Part shown: piece by piece, positions 7,394-15,314 of the stretch | Layout: every line of letters starts with the position of its first letter | Position numbering within the stretch: position 1 is the first letter of the stretch | From: CAYXDO01 sp964463485 | Lineage (GTDB): Bacteria; Myxococcota; Kuafuiibacteriia; Kuafuiibacteriales; Kuafuiibacteriaceae | Assembly: GCA_964463485.1 (NCBI GenBank) | Contig: CAYXDO010000161.1 | Span: 1 to 24,832, forward strand | Direction of reading: 5' to 3' | Length of the DNA: 24,832 nucleotides | Translations under genes and position numbers: made by a program | The notes under the pieces: generated by a model | What the model saw: only the letters and a program-made list of their open reading frames with translations | What the model was told of the DNA's origin: nothing | Database searches by the model: none

Positions 7394-10300
7394 GTGCTGC
7401 CGCATGAGCCTTGGCACGAGAGTCTGGCGCGCGCGCTGGATGCCGAGCAGAACACTGCCCTGGAAATTAACAACTTCCTGAAGGCTCTGCTTGACGCCCG
7501 CTTCGTGCCCGCCTGTCTCGACCAACTCGTAAACCACGCCTGGCGCCACCCGGACCGCGAAGGGGAGAAGAAGAGAGTCAGACCCACGTCGATCCCGAAC
7601 ACGCAGCATCTCGAAGCGGCCAGACAGGCGCTCGCCACAAAGACGCACGAGAAGCCGCTCCGGGTCTACGAAATCGGGGCGCTCACTGGTGGCGGAATCT
7701 CAACTCCCTTGTGGCTCAAGCTTGAGCTGTTCGAGATTGCCGCTTGGACGCGTGCCGCCACCGCAAACCCAATGGCTGGCAGGGTTTTGTTCGTCACGCC
7801 ACGCTTTTGGGCGTTCAGCGCGAGGGACCGGAGCCGGTTTGAGCAAGCCTTCTTCGCAGGCCTTCGGCACGCCCAGGTGCCTCGGCCGCCGGACGGCGCT
7901 AGGCTGCCTTTCATCGCGTTCGTAACGCTCGTGGCTCTTCCTCAACTCACACTTGCAGACCAGGAGAAGGCGTTCCCTCCGGATGTCTATGACCGTCTGC
8001 AGGACAACAAGGCGTCGCTATCTTTTGCGATTGCTCTCATGACGATCGCCGCCAAGCGTGGTGTCGCACCTCTGAACCGGGGTTCCCTTTTCGTCACGGG
8101 CATGGTCGAAGAAAACGGCAAACTGAAAAGCGTTCACGAGATGAGGACGAAAGCTCAGGCCCTTCTCGACAAGTTCCCAAATGCGCAGATGATCTGCCAT
8201 CCGGAGAACGCTCAAGAAGTCCCGTCAGCCGTCAGCCTCGATGTCTTTCCGGCACCAACCCTTCTTCACGCAATCAGCCATCTGGGTTGGCCGATCCCTC
8301 GTTGTGCGTCGATTCTCGCCGATCACACGCTCGGCGGTCCATCCATTCGGGGGCCCTTTCGAAAGGGCGCGGCCAACTTTCTCGACCACTATGTCGGGCA
8401 GAACGGTGAGTGTGCGTTCGGTGGCCGAGGGGCGGCGCTCGCGAAACTCCACGCGTGGCTCCGGGAGACAGCAGCGCCGCGCGCTGTTTTGCGTGCCCCC
8501 GCAGGACGGGGTAAAAGCGCCGTCCTGGTCAACTTCGCGCTTGAGGCTGCGGCGCATACGCGAGTGATCTTCCTGCCGATCTCGAGTCGGTTCGCGACAA
8601 ACCAACGAAGCCTGGTGCTTCAGTTTCTCGCCCGCTGCCTCGCAGAGCTGCTGGGCGAGGCTCTTGACGAGTCTCAAATACTCACCGTTGACGAGCTCGA
8701 TCAAATCATCGAGGGCCAACTGAGGCGAGTTGAGACACCCTTGCTCTTGGTGATCGACGGTCTTGACGAGGCTCCGGGTGGATGGCGTTTGCAGGTTCCG
8801 GAGTTCCTATCCTCAACCGTCAAGTTCCTCGTGTCGATGCGGCCAGTCGCCGCACTTATCGGTCAATGGTGCGAGTTCAACCTCGATCACTTAACCGAAG
8901 GCGGCGTGCAGGAAGTACTTCATTCCTTCATGCCGCAGTTCGATACTGCTGAGTGGGTCGCGGCTCTTTTCGCGAAGAGTCAAGGCGACGCTCTCTTGCT
9001 CGCGTTGTGGCTTGAGCGCCTGAAGGAGCCACGGCCCCTTTCTATCGAACGTTTGCGCAGAGGGGACCCCGGGCTCAAAGGCTTCATCGCAGTATGGTGG
9101 CGCGAGCAGGAGATCCTGTGGGAGGACGCCGGAAAAAGCGCCGAGATGGTGGGCAACGGCGTTCGTACAATTCTGAGCCTTCTCTCGATGGCCCACGGCC
9201 CGCTCCGGTGGTCCGAGATCTGCTGGATGCTTGACTGGAACACCAGTGACAACAATCGTCCTGCTTTGGCGGACTTCGCGCGGTGGGTGTTGGGCGATTT
9301 CGAGAACGGACTGGTGCTCCAACATCCTGCGATGGCAGTTGAGTTCGGGCGTGAGGGTCCCGGCCTGGACCGCTTCCTTGCGCTCGGCTCGAAGGCGGTT
9401 GAGGAAGCCGAAGCGCAGCGCCGGGCTGACACCGAGCCGGTGATAGATCTGTTCTCACAGTATGGGGTTCAGTTCTACGCAACCCACCTCAAGGAGTCGT
9501 ACTTTCAGGATCCGCGGACAGGCGCAGCGGCAACGGCGCTCGCAAGACTTGTCTCTCCAGCCTGGCGTGAGGCCTGCGCATCGATCGATCCTTCGGGATC
9601 TCGCTTTCTTGAAGATCTGGCGATCGTGGAGTTTGTGGCCCGGAAGGAGGCGGATAGCGCTGCTGAAGCAGGCCGCGCGGCGTCGACATTTGCCACAGAA
9701 CTCTTGGTCATTTTCGCACGGGCGCGTGAGCAAGATGAGGCGAACTCCATGCCACCGAAGGTTTTGGCCTACCTCCTCCGGAAAGGATGCTGGACTTCGG
9801 CCCAAGGTCGGAGCGTTGCTAATCGCGCAGGCCAAATCCACACCGCAGAGGTCTTGCCTTTTCTCGATCCTCTAGACCGAGCGTCTGCGATCGCGGAAGC
9901 TTTGGAATTCGATGATGGATGGGCATATTTAGACAAGATAGCCGAGGCGATTGCGAAAAGCGGCGATTATACTGGCGGTGAACCAGTTTGGAGCGGCGCA
10001 CGAGCAATGGGCCAGGTGGACGTGCTGGCAAAGCTTCTTTCGACTGTCCCGATCGAAGAGTTTGATGACCGTTGGAAAGAGGCGAACTCCATTGGTGTGC
10101 CACCGGAGATTCGAGGATCAATCGATCTCGAATTGGCACGCGCCCTATCAAACTTCGAACGAAGATGCCCCGACGGTCGAAGCCGCCCTGCTTTGGACTC
10201 CAAATGGGCAGATTTGCTAGCACGACCTCGTGCGGGCAGGCCGGCGAACCTGGTGCCAACGGAACTAAACGACGTCTTGGCCATCCTGCCAATGGTCCCA

Positions 10301-12637
10301 GATCGCTTGCTCCGGCAAGCTCTGCGCCGCTTTCTGCGTTTGGAATTTGTTAGAGTTCCCGGCGACTCTGCTCCGTGGCGTCTACTCAGGATCCTTCTCG
10401 GTCGCCTTGATCCCGGTCCGTTCAACGACCGAGCTGCGTTGAAGGTCCGCCCTTTAGATGTAGCCGAGCACATGCTTACTTTGGCGGAACGTGTCCAAGT
10501 AACGCACCATGTGTGGGATTTGGTTTTGGGACTGGTGCCGAGACTCAATGATCAGGAGATTAAGCACGTCCTTCTCGTTTGGCAGTCACTTCACCCACGC
10601 TACGGTGACGGCGATCGACGACGACTCTTGCGTCTTGTGTTGTCCCTCCGGTCGGAAACAATAGGGGAGAGCACTTTTGGGCTCTTGGTGGATATCTGTC
10701 TGCAGGCGACGCCGATCGTGGCAAGGTTCTTTCCACGTCCCGCGCGAGCACTTTTGGCGAGTGGTAGCACACGAAAGTCGGTTGCTTCAGAAACCGAAAT
10801 GCTCATGGTCCTTGCCATCGCAAGCCTGGATAGCTCAACGAGGCGCGCGCGTGAAATGGCCTCGTTCGCTCTCGAGAGTCTCGAGAGTCTGTCCGACGAG
10901 TCCTGGGAGTCGATGTCATCGGGGTTTCGGTGGGAGAGGTGGTCCGAGATCAGGACGGTCTTCAGATGTCTATCAAATCACCTTGGCGACGGCGGCTTAG
11001 AATCGGCCATTTCTCTCGCATCACGGAGTCGCTCGTCTGAACTGGCTCTGGACCTAATCCTTCTTCTTGTCGAGTCGTTGGAACCTGGCAAAGCGCTCCA
11101 ATATCTGCGCCAGTATCGGGAATCTCCGATTCATGCGCGTCGCGGATACGCCTCTCTCATCGCCGCCTTACCTTCGTTTTCTCTTCCCCCATGGCGGTGC
11201 CTTGACGCGCTAAATGCGAGCCTCGATGATGAGATCCTTGAGAACCTGGTTAGTTGCGTGACGGAAAGGCCCAACGACTGGATTGGTTACTCACTCCTGC
11301 GGGGCCGCGTGATGCGCCTCAAGGATCCTTTGATACGCGCAATGCTTCTGGCTCGTCTCCATGCTCACTATCCGGGCAAAACCGTGGGGGAAGTCTACGA
11401 GGCCGCCCTCGCATGCCCGCAAATGAGCGGTATCGAAGTCATCCTGCGCGAGTTGCATGGCCAGGACCTAGAGGGCGTGGACGCGATCGAGATCGAGCAA
11501 TTAGACGCGGGCGACGGTGGCGTTCCAGCTTTGATCCGCGTCCTACGCCTCCTGAAGTGGAAACGCCCGGGGTCGCCTCTGGCAAACAAACTCCTGAGTG
11601 TGGCCAACGATAGGGCCTGGATCGCGCTTGGGCTTTGGCCCGGTGAAGGTCTGAACCATGACCTCATCGAATTCGCTAAGTCGCCACCGCCCAAGCTCCG
11701 CGTGTCAGCGCCGCGTTTCTTTTCCGCAGGCGCCGAAACGGACTTCTTTCGGACACACTTCGGCAAACCCCATGAATGGTTTTGTTTGCTCTCCCCTCCT
11801 GCTCTGTGGCAGTGGGTTCTTGAGCGGCTCGTGGATCGTGCGGGACTGCGAACGACCCCGGAGGAGTGGATGCTCGTCGTCGAAGTTGCTCGTAAGTCAA
11901 CCCTCGGACCCGTCGCTTTCATCAGACAGCTTCCCATCGCTTTGCGCGGCAACGTGGACCTGCGACGCCTGATCGAACTCGTGACGCCGGACGAACGCCT
12001 ACCTCTGTTTCTTGAACTGCACAATCTCGGAGCCAGAAGGCTGCCTATTGACTTGCTCGACCCTGACGCTGCGAGACTGTTTGCACCCGTTGTCATAGAG
12101 GAATTCGAAAGGTGGCTGATCGCAAAGGGCGGGCCCTGGACAGACTCTGAGGCCCAGGCTCCCTGGGCGTTACTCGACCTGCTGCCCGCGATTGACATGG
12201 AATGGCGAGCGCGCGTTGCGCATGCAGTATATGATCACTTCGATCTCGAAATATTGGCTGCAAACGAGCAGTTGCGTCTTGCGGCGAACTTGAAAAACGA
12301 GGCGCGCGCGGCGACCATCGCCGCCGCAATCCGCGCTGGGGCGGATGCACCTCAGCCTTTCAGCCCCGAGGAGCTGCCCTTCCTCGTCGAAATCGTATGC
12401 GACGACTGGAATTCCAATCTGGGCACGAGGCAAGCACGATGTTCGCCATTCGCGCCATCGTTGGCAGTCATGGCGCCATCTGCATCCTTGGCCCTGGCGA
12501 GGCGTTTGGCCAACGGATCTCGGGATACAGGCCACTATTTTGCGGTGCTCCGAGACCTCACGCCTGTTGCGCACGAATTGGTCGGCGACGCGGCGCTGAC
12601 GGATCTCGTGTCAAACTTCTTGGAATTTCTAACGTGA
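7394..12637 (+). CDS. Giant STAND ATPase: Lon-like + NACHT + helical repeats
   Basis: This 1747-residue protein starts at GTG 7394, with GAGGAG overlapping the previous stop. Residues about 150-300 resemble the Lon (S16) proteolytic fold: DNKASLS (204-210), a helix, VTGMVEENGKLKSV (234-247), then HPEN. The lysine of the Lon dyad is replaced by Arg251. Residues 340-600 are a STAND/NACHT module: FGGRGAALAKLHAWL lead-in, Walker A APAGRGKS (Lys374), Walker B LLLVIDGLDEA (450-460), the sensor strand FLVSMRP, and then a winged-helix-like segment (LSMAHGPLRWSEICWML) with the LQHPAMAVEF strand. The remaining 1100 residues look like helical repeats, probably the ligand-sensing part. It is likely an NLR-like signal sensor or immune protein. 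Its 3' end overlaps the convergent lipoprotein gene by 9 nt. Confidence 0.85.
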   Translation: MLPHEPWHESLARALDAEQNTALEINNFLKALLDARFVPACLDQLVNHAWRHPDREGEKKRVRPTSIPNTQHLEAARQALATKTHEKPLRVYEIGALTGGGISTPLWLKLELFEIAAWTRAATANPMAGRVLFVTPRFWAFSARDRSRFEQAFFAGLRHAQVPRPPDGARLPFIAFVTLVALPQLTLADQEKAFPPDVYDRLQDNKASLSFAIALMTIAAKRGVAPLNRGSLFVTGMVEENGKLKSVHEMRTKAQALLDKFPNAQMICHPENAQEVPSAVSLDVFPAPTLLHAISHLGWPIPRCASILADHTLGGPSIRGPFRKGAANFLDHYVGQNGECAFGGRGAALAKLHAWLRETAAPRAVLRAPAGRGKSAVLVNFALEAAAHTRVIFLPISSRFATNQRSLVLQFLARCLAELLGEALDESQILTVDELDQIIEGQLRRVETPLLLVIDGLDEAPGGWRLQVPEFLSSTVKFLVSMRPVAALIGQWCEFNLDHLTEGGVQEVLHSFMPQFDTAEWVAALFAKSQGDALLLALWLERLKEPRPLSIERLRRGDPGLKGFIAVWWREQEILWEDAGKSAEMVGNGVRTILSLLSMAHGPLRWSEICWMLDWNTSDNNRPALADFARWVLGDFENGLVLQHPAMAVEFGREGPGLDRFLALGSKAVEEAEAQRRADTEPVIDLFSQYGVQFYATHLKESYFQDPRTGAAATALARLVSPAWREACASIDPSGSRFLEDLAIVEFVARKEADSAAEAGRAASTFATELLVIFARAREQDEANSMPPKVLAYLLRKGCWTSAQGRSVANRAGQIHTAEVLPFLDPLDRASAIAEALEFDDGWAYLDKIAEAIAKSGDYTGGEPVWSGARAMGQVDVLAKLLSTVPIEEFDDRWKEANSIGVPPEIRGSIDLELARALSNFERRCPDGRSRPALDSKWADLLARPRAGRPANLVPTELNDVLAILPMVPDRLLRQALRRFLRLEFVRVPGDSAPWRLLRILLGRLDPGPFNDRAALKVRPLDVAEHMLTLAERVQVTHHVWDLVLGLVPRLNDQEIKHVLLVWQSLHPRYGDGDRRRLLRLVLSLRSETIGESTFGLLVDICLQATPIVARFFPRPARALLASGSTRKSVASETEMLMVLAIASLDSSTRRAREMASFALESLESLSDESWESMSSGFRWERWSEIRTVFRCLSNHLGDGGLESAISLASRSRSSELALDLILLLVESLEPGKALQYLRQYRESPIHARRGYASLIAALPSFSLPPWRCLDALNASLDDEILENLVSCVTERPNDWIGYSLLRGRVMRLKDPLIRAMLLARLHAHYPGKTVGEVYEAALACPQMSGIEVILRELHGQDLEGVDAIEIEQLDAGDGGVPALIRVLRLLKWKRPGSPLANKLLSVANDRAWIALGLWPGEGLNHDLIEFAKSPPPKLRVSAPRFFSAGAETDFFRTHFGKPHEWFCLLSPPALWQWVLERLVDRAGLRTTPEEWMLVVEVARKSTLGPVAFIRQLPIALRGNVDLRRLIELVTPDERLPLFLELHNLGARRLPIDLLDPDAARLFAPVVIEEFERWLIAKGGPWTDSEAQAPWALLDLLPAIDMEWRARVAHAVYDHFDLEILAANEQLRLAANLKNEARAATIAAAIRAGADAPQPFSPEELPFLVEIVCDDWNSNLGTRQARCSPFAPSLAVMAPSASLALARRLANGSRDTGHYFAVLRDLTPVAHELVGDAALTDLVSNFLEFLT

Positions 12638-13618
12638 GCCCAACAGTTCGACACGGAGCGACTGGCAAGAGGGTGTGAGCCGCAGGTCCCTCGTCGCGCC
12701 TTTGAGCGCCGCCTTCCACTCTGAAACAATCCCATCAACCGCTCGAGGGTCCGAACGCGTCGCCGCGTCGCCACCGAACCCGCAGAGGTCAATTCGGGAC
12801 AAAGGCTCGGCAAAGCTGACGGGCTTCAAGTGCCCGACTCGCTTTTCGAGATCGATACCAGCGGTGACTTCCAAGAGATCGGATGCCACGATCAGCTCGG
12901 CGCGGCGCAGCTCGGCCTGCACCACCATGATGGCGGCCAGAATCGCCGATCCGGCGTCCTTCGAAACGAGGTCTGCGGCCACCAGACTCTCGCGAGCCCG
13001 CAACAGCGAAAGCTCGCGTGTCGCGAGTGTGCCCTGTGGCGTCTCTTTCCCAAACATGACCCTAGCGCCGCGCCGCGTTGGCGAGACGACCAGGAACCGA
13101 CTTCCAGGCGCGACCGCACGGCTTGCCCATGCGTCGAACACGCGAAGAAGAAGCGCTGGGCTACATCGACCAGGGCCCGATGCGCTCAGATCGCAGACTA
13201 CGCCAACATTGTGGGCCTCCTTGGACTCAGCTAATTTCTCGACTCGGTCAGCCGTAACCCTAAACGTGGATTTCGCGGGCTCGACCCGCGCCGGGCAGTC
13301 CATACTCGTGCGCGATGCTGCGGCAGCTTGTGCGGCAGCTTTCGCTGCCGCGCGCACTCTTTTCAGGCCAGCTCGCGCGGGTTCACTCGGCGTGCACAAC
13401 GTCAAAGTCGACGTGCGGCTCAGGATGCGGACCGTCGTAGTTGGGCAGTCCACCTGCTCTTCGATGAGGCGCACCCCGGCGGCCATTGCGGAGGGCTCGG
13501 CAACGGGATCAGGCACGACGATGTCTGCGTCTCCGAAACAGTGCTCGTCGGGCTCCGACATGCAGCCCAGAAGCAGTGATGGGACCAGCAGGACCAGCAG
13601 GACCATGGTGGCTTTCAT
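12629..13618 (-). CDS. Lipoprotein with vWA-like DxSxS motif
   Basis: This 329-residue protein has a lipoprotein signal peptide (MVLLVLLVPSLLLGC, lipidated Cys19). Two Cys-containing stretches follow, then an Ala-rich helix (about 85-103). At 138-147 is a strand with VGVVCDLSAS, whose DLSAS (Asp143) matches the DxSxS metal-site motif of von Willebrand A domains. A later strand ends in Asp247 (ELIVASDLLE), in the place of the second vWA aspartate. The MIDAS threonine is not obvious, so the vWA assignment is an inference. Its ATG overlaps the upstream stop as ATGA, so it is the last gene of a three-gene coupled operon. It probably acts at the outer membrane or periplasm. Confidence 0.7.
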   Translation of the reverse strand: MKATMVLLVLLVPSLLLGCMSEPDEHCFGDADIVVPDPVAEPSAMAAGVRLIEEQVDCPTTTVRILSRTSTLTLCTPSEPARAGLKRVRAAAKAAAQAAAASRTSMDCPARVEPAKSTFRVTADRVEKLAESKEAHNVGVVCDLSASGPGRCSPALLLRVFDAWASRAVAPGSRFLVVSPTRRGARVMFGKETPQGTLATRELSLLRARESLVAADLVSKDAGSAILAAIMVVQAELRRAELIVASDLLEVTAGIDLEKRVGHLKPVSFAEPLSRIDLCGFGGDAATRSDPRAVDGIVSEWKAALKGATRDLRLTPSCQSLRVELLGSR

Positions 13619-14685
13619 GACTCACCTCCCCGTGCTTTGACCCAACGACCGATCAGGCGCCTCGCCATCAGGTACTTTTCGCGATCGCATGCCAACTGTG
13701 CGTCGATCGTGGCCATGAGGCGCCGCCGATGCCAGTCCAGCAGGATCTCTTGTGCTTGCCGACGACGGCGCTCAAGTTGTCTGGCCCGGACCCGACCGCG
13801 GCGAAGCGCGTCGATGACCTCGTTCTCGGGCAACGGGACATCGCGAACCGGCGGAGGTTGGGAAGGGGTGGGAACTGGCTTGGAACCGGAACCGGACGTG
13901 CGCAACACCCCGAAGGGCCACCGATGAACGACGTCATCGTGGATCGTTGTGCCCGAAAAAGGCCGATCGCCATCCACGTCGCCGGGCAGTGGCGCTGGAA
14001 CAACGTTGGCAAGAGGCGGACCCATAGTAGGTGCGGCCAGCGGCACCCGAGCATCATTGGCGAGAGCTGGTCCCGTGATGGGAACATGGCCAGCGGCCTC
14101 AGCCCGGTCCGAGTTGGCCCGGTCCCTCTGCCATGCGGCTTCCCAGGCGTGCGCTCGGTCTCGGGCCAGAATTTCGAACACGAGCCCGGAGCAAATGGCA
14201 GCCGCTGTAATGAGCACCGAATACTCGAACAGCGGCGAGGTGATAAGCGTCGCCAAGGCGGACACGTCGGCCTCTGGATCCGCGAGAACCCGAAATCCCG
14301 CGAGGACCAAGACGACGAGGAGAGCCAACATGCCGAGGCCCAACCCGGAAGCGGCGTTGACGAAGTGCTCCGAGAGGATGGCAGCGGACTTGGACATCCG
14401 ATGGGCAGCCCCCTTCGCAAGAATCACCAGCGACAACGTGACCGAACCTGAGAGCGCAAGGCAGGCCATGAATGACACTGGGCGGACACGAAGGGCGACC
14501 AGCGGACGATCGACATCGAGTGCGAACACCGCATCGGCCAAGGTCGTGAACGCCAAAAAGAACTCTGCGCTACATCCGAACGCCAGCACGATCATGAGAA
14601 GCGCGAGCACCCATCCGGGATAGGGAACGTGCTCGGGACGATGGTCCAGTGGGTAGCCGCGGGGCGCCAGGTTGATTCGGATCAT
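13615..14685 (-). CDS. Multi-pass membrane protein, Pro-rich linker
   Basis: This 356-residue protein is not a family I recognise. Four hydrophobic segments lie in the first half (WVLALLMIVLAFGCSAEFFLA; the segment around SFMACLALSGSVTLSLVIL; GLGLGMLALLVVLVLAGF; YSVLITAAAICSGLVFEIL). A Pro/Ala-rich, probably disordered linker follows, and then a very basic C-terminal helix (VRARQLERRRRQAQEILLDWHRRRL). The start at 14685 (MIRINLAPRG) is chosen because its ATG overlaps the upstream stop (ATGA) and GGGGTGG lies just before it; the open frame reaches further upstream only as a shadow. It probably works with the neighbouring lipoprotein in the envelope. Confidence 0.75.
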   Translation of the reverse strand: MIRINLAPRGYPLDHRPEHVPYPGWVLALLMIVLAFGCSAEFFLAFTTLADAVFALDVDRPLVALRVRPVSFMACLALSGSVTLSLVILAKGAAHRMSKSAAILSEHFVNAASGLGLGMLALLVVLVLAGFRVLADPEADVSALATLITSPLFEYSVLITAAAICSGLVFEILARDRAHAWEAAWQRDRANSDRAEAAGHVPITGPALANDARVPLAAPTMGPPLANVVPAPLPGDVDGDRPFSGTTIHDDVVHRWPFGVLRTSGSGSKPVPTPSQPPPVRDVPLPENEVIDALRRGRVRARQLERRRRQAQEILLDWHRRRLMATIDAQLACDREKYLMARRLIGRWVKARGGES

Positions 14686-15038
14686 TTTCCACCCCCGTTT
14701 GAGAATTCGTCGTCGAAGCTGTCCAGAGCCAGGCGTTGCCGGACGGCCCCGTCCAACAGGAGACCGCAGTCTCGGGTAACAGCCTGTGAGTAGATCAGCC
14801 GGCGGCGCTCGAGGAAGTCCTCGACCGAGTCTCCGACTAGGACCGCAATCAGCGCATCGCCCAGCGAAGCCCCTGCGCGCTGGCTCACTTTCGCCAGAGC
14901 CTCGGGCGTGAGACGTAGCCACACCTCGAGGTCAGCGCGGATTCCGCCTACGTCCAGCTCGGGCATTATGACCCAGGCGTTCGCCGCGCGCTCGATCTCG
15001 GGCGGCGGGCGTTCGATTTTCGTTGGCCAGATTTTCAT
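14682..15038 (-). CDS. Hypothetical protein, first gene of envelope operon
   Basis: This 118-residue cytoplasmic-looking protein is not recognised. It begins MKIWPTKIERPPPEIERA and has a helical core (LEVWLRLTPEALAKVSQRAGASLGDALIAVLVGD) followed by an acidic, Gly-ending tail. There is no signal peptide. The ATG at 15038 is chosen because GGAGGTG lies about 4 nt upstream; an in-frame GTG at 15098 has nothing comparable. Its stop overlaps the next ATG, so the three genes from 15038 to 12629 are translationally coupled. It could be a regulator or cytoplasmic partner of the membrane protein. Confidence 0.65.
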   Translation of the reverse strand: MKIWPTKIERPPPEIERAANAWVIMPELDVGGIRADLEVWLRLTPEALAKVSQRAGASLGDALIAVLVGDSVEDFLERRRLIYSQAVTRDCGLLLDGAVRQRLALDSFDDEFSNGGGK

Positions 15039-15314
15039 GACACCTCCATCCGACGGCTTTGCCTTCGCCGCCGGCTCTGACCCGGTAACGAGCGTCACTG
15101 GAGCATCGTGAGCCGAGCTGCAGACTTTTTTGTCGGACTGGCGCTCAGGACGGCACTGCGGTCGACCCGCGAGGTCGACCGAAGGCTGCCCAACGGCTGC
15201 CCAAGACTTTCCGGAAGGCGTCGTAACTACTCGGAATCAAACGAACGGGCTGGATAGTGCGGACGGGCCCGGAATCAATCTAAGTGCGCGCGCCGACAAC
15301 GTTTTTCGTGATGT
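15039..15314. other. Intergenic region with operator-like repeats
   Basis: No gene is supported here. It holds two copies of the 8-bp palindrome GGTCGACC (15160-15167 and 15173-15180, starts 13 bp apart), followed directly by an 11-bp tandem repeat GGCTGCCCAAC / GGCTGCCCAAG (15184-15204). These lie about 120-165 bp upstream of the ATG at 15038 and are candidate control sites for that minus-strand operon. No clear -35/-10 pair was identified. Confidence 0.45.

Noticed and set aside
13949..14623. 224-residue plus-strand frame
   Set aside because: Antisense to the membrane protein gene; Ala/Arg/Ser-rich without motifs or a ribosome-binding site.
15120..15135. Terminator from the T-run in CTTTTTTG
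   Set aside because: No GC-rich stem precedes it on the plus strand and no plus-strand gene ends here.
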